A DNA stretch of 14,525 bases from Aquisalimonas sp. (GTDB lineage Bacteria > Pseudomonadota > Gammaproteobacteria > Nitrococcales > Aquisalimonadaceae): positions 1 to 14,525 of the forward strand of contig SKYZ01000365.1 of assembly GCA_007127625.1 (NCBI GenBank). Reading direction: 5' to 3'. The notes under the pieces were generated by a model. That model was not told the DNA's origin and did no database searches. It saw only the letters and a list, made by a program, of their open reading frames with translations. Numbering within the stretch: position 1 is the first letter of the stretch; each line of letters starts with the position of its first letter. This document shows, one piece after another, positions 8,071 to 14,525 of this stretch. A program made the translations under genes and the position numbers.

Positions 8071-8763
8071 TCAGCCGTCTCCTCCGTTGTCAGGTCGCAA
8101 TAGGTCGAGCATCGCTTCGGCACCCCGCTGCTCGGCGCGGCGGCGGCTCCCCGCTTCACCCACGGTCACATGGTCGATGCCGGAGATCCGGCATTCGACG
8201 CGGAAGAGCTGATCATGGGCCTTGCCGGCAACTTCGAGCACGTGATACGAGGGCAGCTCAAGACGCGCCGACTGCAGATACTCCTGCAGCCGGGTCTTCG
8301 GGTCCTTGAGGTCCGCGGCGTCAGGCAGGTGCTCCAGTCGTTCGGCGAACAGACCCACGATCAGGGTGCGGCAGGCTTCGAAGCCGCCGTCCAGATAAAC
8401 TGCGCCGAGCACGCCTTCCAGGGCATCCGAAAGGATGGAATCGCGACGCCGACCACCACTCTTGCGCTCGCCGCTCCCCAGGCGCAGATGCCCCCCCAGA
8501 TCAAGCTGCCGCGCGATGGCAGCCAGCGTCTCGCGGTTGACCAGACTGGCCCGCAACCGGCTGAGCGCACCCTCCGACTCCCGGGGTTGGCGATGGAAGA
8601 GCTCATCGGCAATGACGAAATTCAGGATGCTGTCACCGAGGAACTCCAGCCGCTCGTTGTTGCGCTCACTGACACTCCTGTGCGTGACCGCCTCGTCCAG
8701 CAGTGCGCGGTCGTTGAAGCGGTACGCCAGTCGCTCTGCCAGGTTGTCGAGGGAATCCGTCAC
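8071..8763 (-). CDS. rnc: Ribonuclease III
   Basis: A 230-residue RNase III, the double-strand-specific endoribonuclease that cuts the 16S and 23S precursors out of the primary rRNA transcript and processes many mRNAs and sense-antisense duplexes. The signature NERLEFLGDSIL is present with Glu37, Glu40 and Asp44. The second metal-binding pair is Asp113 and Glu116 in SDALEGVLGAVYLDGG. Residues about 155-225 form the double-stranded RNA-binding domain, beginning near KTRLQEYLQS and ending RRRAEQRGAEAMLDLL. The start is a GTG (8763-8761) inside a GTGA overlap with the DUF4845 gene. In E. coli rnc controls its own operon by cleavage in the leader; here no leader precedes it, because the gene is buried in an operon. 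Confidence 0.99.
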   Translation of the reverse strand: MTDSLDNLAERLAYRFNDRALLDEAVTHRSVSERNNERLEFLGDSILNFVIADELFHRQPRESEGALSRLRASLVNRETLAAIARQLDLGGHLRLGSGERKSGGRRRDSILSDALEGVLGAVYLDGGFEACRTLIVGLFAERLEHLPDAADLKDPKTRLQEYLQSARLELPSYHVLEVAGKAHDQLFRVECRISGIDHVTVGEAGSRRRAEQRGAEAMLDLLRPDNGGDG

Positions 8764-9185
8764 GGTTCGATCACGGCCTCCTCGCGGAAACTGGCGATGC
8801 CGTCCAGATTCGCGATCAGCGGAAAACGTTTCTCGTAGGCAAGAACGATACGTACTGAATCACCGGAGCGGGCAATCTCCACGTCATCATTGCTCACCGA
8901 CTCGACATTGTTGACCTGCATGCGCCGGTTCAGCGCCGAACGCACCTCCTGGGGGGTTGCGCCACGAAGTTCCGGATTACGGGCCACGTCGCGGACCACC
9001 GAGCTCACTGTCATGGATTCCAGATAGACCGGCACGGTGCGAAGGGCCAGCAACGACACGAACGCCACGACCACCAGCAACAGCACCCAGCCGACCAGGG
9101 TCAGTCCGCCCTGGCGGCGGGGGCCAAGGCCTGTCCGGCTAGTCGATCCGATCACCGATCCGGCTCCAGTTGATACGGTTTTCAT
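8760..9185 (-). CDS. DUF4845 family single-pass membrane protein
   Basis: A small protein of up to 141 residues of the DUF4845 type usually found between lepB and rnc in Pseudomonas and relatives. A basic stretch with QGG precedes one membrane helix (about 28-48, LVGWVLLLVVVAFVSLLAL). The family-like VPVYLESMTV segment follows, then a periplasmic domain of about 90 residues. The N-terminal RQGGLTLVGW context resembles type IV pilin-like leaders, but there is no GFTLIE motif, so pilin processing is not claimed. The ATG at 9185 overlaps lepB by 47 nt with a weak GGGA upstream. A GTG at 9155-9153 has a better Shine-Dalgarno (GGAG, 8 nt spacing), overlaps only 17 nt and would give 131 residues. 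The longer frame is listed to cover both. The 3' end overlaps rnc by 4 nt. Function unknown. Confidence 0.85.
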   Translation of the reverse strand: MKTVSTGAGSVIGSTSRTGLGPRRQGGLTLVGWVLLLVVVAFVSLLALRTVPVYLESMTVSSVVRDVARNPELRGATPQEVRSALNRRMQVNNVESVSNDDVEIARSGDSVRIVLAYEKRFPLIANLDGIASFREEAVIEP

Positions 9186-9927
9186 AGGTATCCCAGCTCA
9201 TCCAGATGAGAAATGCCCTACCCACCAGCAAGTCCTCGCTGACGGGCCCCCAGCAGCGACTGTCGCTGCTTCTGTCACGGTTGTCGCCGATGGCGAAGTA
9301 GTGCCCTTCCGGAACCTTGTAACCGTCAGGTGCCGACGCATAATCCGTACACCAGGTACCACGGGGATGACGCAGCATTCGGTACTCGCGATCCCCGATG
9401 GTCTCGCTGAACACCGTCGCACGTGGCGCCTGCGGTTCATTGTACGGGCCCTCTTCGCGCTGCTCGATGCGATCACCGTTGATGTAGAGATCACCGTCAC
9501 TGTAGACCACGTGATCGCCGGGCAGCCCGACGATGCGCTTGATGAAATCCTGGGCCGGATTGACCGGGTACTTGAACACGGCGAGATCCCCCCGCTCCGG
9601 CTGGCCGGTGGGAATGATGGTGCGGTTGAGCACCGGCAGACGGACGTCGTAGGAGAACTTGTTGACCAGAATGAAATCCCCCGCGAGCAGCGTCGGGATC
9701 ATGGAGCCGGACGGAATCCGGAAGGGTTCAACCACGAAGGAGCGAATGACCAGCACGATCAGGATCACCGGGAACAGCGAACGGCACAGATCCACCCACC
9801 AGTTCTCCTTCTCGGGCAGCGGCCGGCCCGCCTTTTTCAGCCGCCGGCGTCGAAACGACGCCCAGCCCACGGTCAACGCCGTGATCAGTGTCAGCAGGAC
9901 CAGCAGAAACTCGAAATCGAGGAACAT
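9139..9927 (-). CDS. lepB: Signal peptidase I
   Basis: A 262-residue type I signal peptidase, the inner-membrane Ser-Lys protease that removes signal peptides from exported preproteins on the periplasmic side. TM1 spans about 5-22; a basic cytoplasmic loop (RRRRLKK) follows; TM2 is about 51-66. Catalytic Ser75 lies in RIPSGSMIPTLL and the general base Lys130 in DFIKRIVGLPGD. The conserved box GDNRDRSSDSRCWGPV is near the C terminus. It is shorter than E. coli LepB (about 324) but normal for pseudomonad-like enzymes. A GGAG sequence sits just before the ATG at 9927. The gene follows lepA by 32 nt and its end overlaps the DUF4845 gene. One of its likely substrates, the MucD precursor, is encoded upstream. 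Confidence 0.98.
   Translation of the reverse strand: MFLDFEFLLVLLTLITALTVGWASFRRRRLKKAGRPLPEKENWWVDLCRSLFPVILIVLVIRSFVVEPFRIPSGSMIPTLLAGDFILVNKFSYDVRLPVLNRTIIPTGQPERGDLAVFKYPVNPAQDFIKRIVGLPGDHVVYSDGDLYINGDRIEQREEGPYNEPQAPRATVFSETIGDREYRMLRHPRGTWCTDYASAPDGYKVPEGHYFAIGDNRDRSSDSRCWGPVSEDLLVGRAFLIWMSWDTYENRINWSRIGDRID
9164..9167 (-). promoter_or_regulatory. Candidate ribosome binding site for alternative GTG start of the DUF4845 gene
   Basis: GGAG on the minus strand inside the 3' end of lepB lies 8 nt before the GTG at 9155-9153. It favours that codon over the ATG at 9185, which has only a weak GGGA upstream. The site lies in the lepB coding region, so translation of the two genes should be coupled. 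Confidence 0.5.
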
Positions 9928-9959
9928 GCGCTCTCCGTTGCCCGGGCGGCTGCCCCCGG

Positions 9960-11756
<1,797 letters not shown>

Positions 11757-11893
11757 GTCGCCTTCATATGCTTGCCTGCCAGGCTGCGAGGACATTGCCC
11801 GTTGGAAAATTCCCTGACCCCGTACGCAAACGTGCCCCGCGGACGGGGCACGTTTGCATCAACGTCGGCACCGTGTGCCGGTATTGTACCGAT
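11757..11893. promoter_or_regulatory. mucD-lepA intergenic region, presumed lepA promoter/leader
   Basis: This 137-bp gap is one of the longest in the minus-strand cluster. Beside the large inverted repeat at 11826-11857 it holds two small palindromes: GGAA-AA-TTCC (11804-11813), the most A/T-rich patch here, and GCCTG-C-CAGGC (11774-11784), 17 nt before the lepA ATG. A promoter for the lepA operon is expected between the inverted repeat and the ATG, but no -35/-10 pair of either sigma-70 or sigma-E type could be assigned with confidence. Confidence 0.4.
11826..11857 (-). terminator. Perfect 13-bp inverted repeat, probable intrinsic terminator after mucD
   Basis: Left arm 11826-11838 and right arm 11845-11857 are perfect complements (13 bp) around a 6-nt loop. 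The core stem pairs CGTGCCCC with GGGGCACG and is flanked by AAA and TTT, so in RNA of either strand the hairpin ends in a short UUU that is itself part of the stem. It begins 36 nt after the mucD stop, where a terminator for the rpoE-rseA-rseC-mucD transcript would be. The U run is only three residues, so termination may be partial (attenuation) rather than complete. Because it is symmetric, it could act on both strands. Confidence 0.6.
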
Positions 11894-13339
11894 TTACTCG
11901 CTTTCGGGCAGGCGCAGCGGGAGAAACCGCGGCGAACCATTGCGCAGAAGGAGGACAGGCACGACCCGTTCGCCCTCCAGCCCGTCAGCAATCTCCCGGA
12001 ACGTCTCCATGGAATCCACCCGCTGCTGATCCAGCATGGTGATCACATCACCGCCCCGGATTCCCGCAGCCTGTGCCGGCCCGGCGGAAACTCCTTCCAC
12101 CAGCACGCCGCCCTGGCGAATGCCACGCTCTTCACGCTCATCCTCGCTAAGATCCCGAAGTTCCATGCCGAAGAACTGCTCCTCTGCCTCCGGCTCTTCC
12201 GGCTCAGGGGCTTCAGGCTGCTCGCGCTGCTCCATCTCGTCCGGCAGCTCTCCCAGGGTGACGCTTATCTCGCGGCGCTCGCCGTCGCGGATCACCTCCA
12301 CCGTGACCTCAGTGTCCGCCCGCATGCGCCCGACCATGGGCGGTAGATCCGACGAAGTGCCGATCTCCCGACCTTCAAAGCGGACGATGACATCGCCGGC
12401 TTCGAGCCCCCCGGCCTCCGCCGGGCTGTCGGGCGTCACCTGGGCCACCAGCGCACCGTGGGGGCGGTCCATGCCGAAGGATTCCGCCAGGTCACGATCC
12501 ACATCCTGGATCAGCACACCCAGCCAGCCACGCGCCACACGACCATCCGTGCGCAGCTGGTCCACCACATCCATGGCCAGCTCGATGGGGATGGCGAAGG
12601 ACAGCCCCATGAACCCGCCGCTGCGGCTGTAGATGTGGGAATTGATGCCGACGACTTCACCGTCCAGGTTGAACAGCGGACCGCCGGAGTTCCCCGGGTT
12701 GATGGCCACGTCGGTCTGAATGAACGGGACATAGTTATCCTGCGGCAGACTGCGCTGCTTCGCGCTGACGATGCCTGCCGTCACCGAATGTTCGAAGCCG
12801 AAGGGGGAGCCGATGGCCAGCACCCACTCCCCGACGGACAGATCGGCCGACGAGCCGATACGCACCGTCGGCAGATCCTCGGCGTCGATATTGAGAAGGG
12901 CCAGATCACTCTGTTCGTCGTAGCCGACGACCTCGGCAGTGAACTGCCGCCGGTCACTGAGCTTGACCACCACCTCGTCCGCGTTCTGGACAACGTGATA
13001 GTTGGTGATTATGTCCCCGTCACTGGAGACGATGAAGCCGGAGCCCAGGGATTCCGCATCGAAGGGCCCGGGCATGCCCTCGCCGGGGTCGCCCTGGAAC
13101 CGCTCGAAGAACTCGCGGAACGGATGATCCTCGGGCAGGTCACCGAGCCCGCCGGGACCACTGCCACGCTCGCGGGTCTGCGTGGAGCTGATGTTCACCA
13201 CCGCCGGGCTGTTCTCCTCCACCAGGCCGGTGAAGTGAGGCAGGCTGCGGTCGGCATCGGCCTTCGCCATGCCGGCGATGCCCGTCAGAACCAGGCCGCA
13301 AAGGACCATGAGAGAGTACTGTCTTGCCAACTGTCGCAT
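11894..13339 (-). CDS. mucD: DegP/MucD-like periplasmic serine endoprotease (Do family)
   Basis: A 481-residue HtrA-family protease-chaperone that degrades misfolded envelope proteins. A Sec signal peptide (1-27) ends in GMAKA before DADRS. The trypsin-like domain holds the triad His115 (TNYHVV), Asp145 (SDLALL) and Ser218 (NPGNSGGP). PDZ1 is about 268-362 and PDZ2 about 389-475. The PDZ domains are joined by a Glu/Pro-rich linker (364-388, 11 Glu), more acidic than usual. Two PDZ domains and a cleavable signal indicate DegP/MucD rather than DegS. The start at 13339 was chosen because GGGGA lies 8 nt upstream and it gives a compact signal peptide; an ATG at 13357 in the same frame has a poorer site, and longer frames need TTG/GTG starts. 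It follows rseC by 115 nt and precedes a probable terminator. In Pseudomonas, MucD restrains AlgU signalling; the same role here is inferred from context. Confidence 0.95.
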   Translation of the reverse strand: MRQLARQYSLMVLCGLVLTGIAGMAKADADRSLPHFTGLVEENSPAVVNISSTQTRERGSGPGGLGDLPEDHPFREFFERFQGDPGEGMPGPFDAESLGSGFIVSSDGDIITNYHVVQNADEVVVKLSDRRQFTAEVVGYDEQSDLALLNIDAEDLPTVRIGSSADLSVGEWVLAIGSPFGFEHSVTAGIVSAKQRSLPQDNYVPFIQTDVAINPGNSGGPLFNLDGEVVGINSHIYSRSGGFMGLSFAIPIELAMDVVDQLRTDGRVARGWLGVLIQDVDRDLAESFGMDRPHGALVAQVTPDSPAEAGGLEAGDVIVRFEGREIGTSSDLPPMVGRMRADTEVTVEVIRDGERREISVTLGELPDEMEQREQPEAPEPEEPEAEEQFFGMELRDLSEDEREERGIRQGGVLVEGVSAGPAQAAGIRGGDVITMLDQQRVDSMETFREIADGLEGERVVPVLLLRNGSPRFLPLRLPESE

Positions 13340-13347
13340 CGTAGCGT

Positions 13348-13352
13348 TCCCC
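13348..13352 (-). promoter_or_regulatory. Candidate ribosome binding site of mucD
   Basis: GGGGA on the minus strand lies 8 nt upstream of the ATG at 13339-13337. For the alternative ATG at 13357 the nearest purine run (GGGAA) is 12 nt away, so this site decides the preferred start. Confidence 0.5.
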
Positions 13353-13454
13353 GTCATCGCGTTCGCATGTTCCCGGGAGCGCGGCACTGGGCCTTGCCGG
13401 TCCCTGTTGTTCAGTTCCGCTTCTACGGACACCTCGTAAAGCAATCGACCATCA

Positions 13455-13892
13455 TCAGCCGTCGGCGTTCCCGTCGGTGTTCAGCAACACTGGCTCACAA
13501 CCGGAGCCACGTCCAGTCCGCCGGACCCAGCGACGCACAACGAAAATGCCGCCAGCCAGGCCGAGAATGCCACCGGCCGCGCTCGCCGTGTCGCCAAGCG
13601 GTGCCAGGGCCAGGGCACCTGCAAGCAGGATCAGCACGGGCACCAGGTAGACCAGACCCGCTGCGGCCAGCATGGTGGACTCACGCAGTCCGACCGTGAC
13701 CCGTTCGCCGGGTCGGAGCGGGAACGTTGAAGGTATGGACAGTTCCAGCGAGCGCCCGGGGAGCGCGCGCTCGAGGGTGCCGACACCACACCCGTGGCGC
13801 AGCTGACAGCGGCCACAGCCGGCAAAGCGCTGCACGCGTACGCGGGCCACGCCGTTCTGCCATGCCAGCACTTCGCCGGTCTGGGTGAGCAC
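13455..13892 (-). CDS. rseC: RseC/MucC family membrane protein, sigma-E regulon
   Basis: A 145-residue SoxR-reducing/RseC family inner-membrane protein. RseC is reported as a mild positive regulator of sigma-E, and relatives (Rnf-associated) help reduce SoxR; the biochemical activity of this one is not known. The N-terminal part has the family cysteine motif Cys26-x2-Cys29-x5-Cys35 (CGRCQLRHGC), which may bind a metal or cluster. Two membrane helices follow (about 75-97 and 102-119), then a short basic tail. The start is a GTG (13892-13890), 17 nt after the rseA stop, with no clear Shine-Dalgarno, so translation probably depends on coupling to rseA. RseB/MucB is normally encoded between these two genes and is missing here. 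Confidence 0.92.
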   Translation of the reverse strand: MLTQTGEVLAWQNGVARVRVQRFAGCGRCQLRHGCGVGTLERALPGRSLELSIPSTFPLRPGERVTVGLRESTMLAAAGLVYLVPVLILLAGALALAPLGDTASAAGGILGLAGGIFVVRRWVRRTGRGSGCEPVLLNTDGNADG

Positions 13893-13909
13893 GACGAATC
13901 AGGCCGCGG

Positions 13910-14473
13910 TCAGCGGTCGCCGCCGCGCCTGTCACTCACCCCGACGGGCCGTGAAAGGAAGTCCAGCCGGGCCTCCGATGGCTCTCCGCGGGTGACCGCA
14001 TACTCCTGGAGCCGTGCCTGGATGTCAGGATCGAGCCTGTCCCACTGGATGTTTTCGGTACGCACCGGTTGGCCCGCCTGGGAGCCGGCACCCGACACGC
14101 TGACGGTTTCGATGGGGGACTGCCCCGGAGTAGAGGATTGCTGTTCGGGCCACAGCCCGATGGCGACCAGAGCCACTGATGCTGCCACCGCGACGCCGGC
14201 GACCGGCCTCACCCAGCGCCGCTGCCGGACCCGTACCGCCGGTCCGTCGTGGGCCGGTTCCTGCTCCAGGGCGGCCGAGATGCGCTCGGCAAGCCCCGTG
14301 TCCACGCGGTCAGGCAGATTGCGATGCAGCGCCTCACGTATGACGGCGTAGCGCCCGAGTTGGGCCGCAACCTCCGGCGAGCGCTCGGCCTGTCTGACCA
14401 ACAACGCCATCTCGGAGGGCGGAAGTTCCTCGTCGGTCAGCGCCGACAGTTGTTCGGCGTAGGGTTTCGTCAT
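13910..14473 (-). CDS. rseA: Anti-sigma-E factor RseA/MucA
   Basis: A 187-residue single-pass membrane anti-sigma factor that holds the ECF sigma factor at the membrane until regulated proteolysis releases it. The cytoplasmic part (1-89) begins EQLSALTDEEL and contains the RseA_N-like RYAVIREALH segment. One membrane helix spans about 90-107 (PVAGVAVAASVALVAIGL). The periplasmic part includes DPDIQARLQEYAVTRGE, resembling the RseA_C region that binds RseB in E. coli. Two in-frame ATGs are possible. The one at 14473 was chosen because AGGTGG lies 7 nt upstream; for the ATG at 14479 the same site would be only 1 nt away. It lies 18 nt downstream of the probable rpoE end and 17 nt before rseC. 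Overall similarity is modest, but position, topology and motifs agree. Confidence 0.9.
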   Translation of the reverse strand: MTKPYAEQLSALTDEELPPSEMALLVRQAERSPEVAAQLGRYAVIREALHRNLPDRVDTGLAERISAALEQEPAHDGPAVRVRQRRWVRPVAGVAVAASVALVAIGLWPEQQSSTPGQSPIETVSVSGAGSQAGQPVRTENIQWDRLDPDIQARLQEYAVTRGEPSEARLDFLSRPVGVSDRRGGDR

Positions 14474-14480
14474 TGCCATC

Positions 14481-14486
14481 CCACCT
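14481..14486 (-). promoter_or_regulatory. Ribosome binding site of rseA
   Basis: AGGTGG on the minus strand is 7 nt upstream of the ATG at 14473-14471. It is too close (1 nt) to serve the ATG at 14479, so it sets the rseA start. Confidence 0.6.
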
Positions 14487-14491
14487 GTCCG

Positions 14492-14525
14492 TTATTTGTT
14501 ATCCAGTAACGGTTTAAGCCGGTTA
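14492..14525 (-). CDS. rpoE: Probable 3' end of the rpoE/algU sigma-factor gene (window edge)
   Basis: The last ten codons of an open frame read NRLKPLLDNK and end in TAA at 14494-14492. The sequence resembles the C terminus of RpoE/AlgU sigma factors, where a basic helix runs into a QPLL or KPLL motif. It sits 18 nt upstream of rseA, exactly where rpoE lies in gammaproteobacteria. Only 34 bases are visible, so the call depends mainly on synteny. Confidence 0.6.
   Translation of the reverse strand, partial: NRLKPLLDNK

Noticed and set aside
8957..9142. Short plus-strand frame opposite the DUF4845 gene
   Set aside because: It is rich in Pro, Arg and Ser, as expected from the antisense of a G+C-rich gene, and has no ribosome binding site or homology signal that I recognise.
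13395..13425. GGAACT on the minus strand upstream of mucD as a sigma-E -35 element
   Set aside because: It resembles the GGAACTT consensus, but no TCTGA-like -10 is found at the right spacing.
13358..13444. N-terminal extension of the DegP-like protease from a TTG at 13444
   Set aside because: It would put about 35 polar residues before a good signal peptide; the ATG at 13339 has a better ribosome binding site and a normal MucD-like length.
12458..13699. A 413-codon plus-strand frame opposite mucD and rseC
   Set aside because: Antisense shadow: composition mirrors the codons of the minus-strand genes, and it spans the gap and two genes without any motif.

Overview
The window is G+C-rich, densely coded chromosomal DNA from a gammaproteobacterium. 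The gene order (rpoE end, rseA, rseC, mucD/degP, lepA, lepB, DUF4845, rnc, era, recO, pdxJ, acpS) is the classic gammaproteobacterial sigma-E/lepA/rnc block. The arrangement, with mucD directly upstream of lepA and a DUF4845 gene between lepB and rnc, is closer to Pseudomonas and purple sulfur relatives than to E. coli. Glu/Asp-rich stretches, such as the linker of the DegP-like protease, hint at a halotolerant or halophilic lineage (Ectothiorhodospiraceae-like). That placement is inference.

Layout. Positions 1-2338, minus strand: a tight cysM - 3'-5' exonuclease - rlmD operon, with rlmD running off the left edge. Positions 2339-2514: the divergent intergenic region. Positions 2515-5256, plus strand: a BarA/GacS-type tripartite hybrid sensor kinase, the only plus-strand gene. 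After a 36-bp convergent gap, everything from 5293 to the right edge is on the minus strand. In transcription order (right to left) it is: the last codons of a probable rpoE, rseA (anti-sigma factor), rseC, mucD/degP (periplasmic protease), a strong inverted repeat that looks like a terminator, then lepA, lepB, DUF4845, rnc, era, recO, pdxJ and acpS. From lepB to acpS the genes overlap by 1-47 nt or abut, so they should be translationally coupled.

How they work together. The rpoE-rseA-rseC-mucD segment is an envelope-stress module: an ECF sigma factor, its membrane anti-sigma factor, a cysteine-containing membrane protein and a periplasmic protease. lepA/lepB link translation and protein export. 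rnc, era and recO cover RNA processing, 30S maturation and DNA repair. pdxJ makes pyridoxine phosphate and acpS makes holo-ACP. On the left, CysM makes cysteine, RlmD methylates 23S rRNA, and the BarA/GacS kinase is the expected input of a GacA/UvrY-type post-transcriptional regulatory cascade.

No mobile elements, CRISPR arrays, tRNA or rRNA genes were seen, and no intergenic gap exceeds about 180 bp. I found no obvious undescribed multigene system. The most notable point is that rseB/mucB, normally between rseA and rseC, is absent: the two genes are 17 nt apart.
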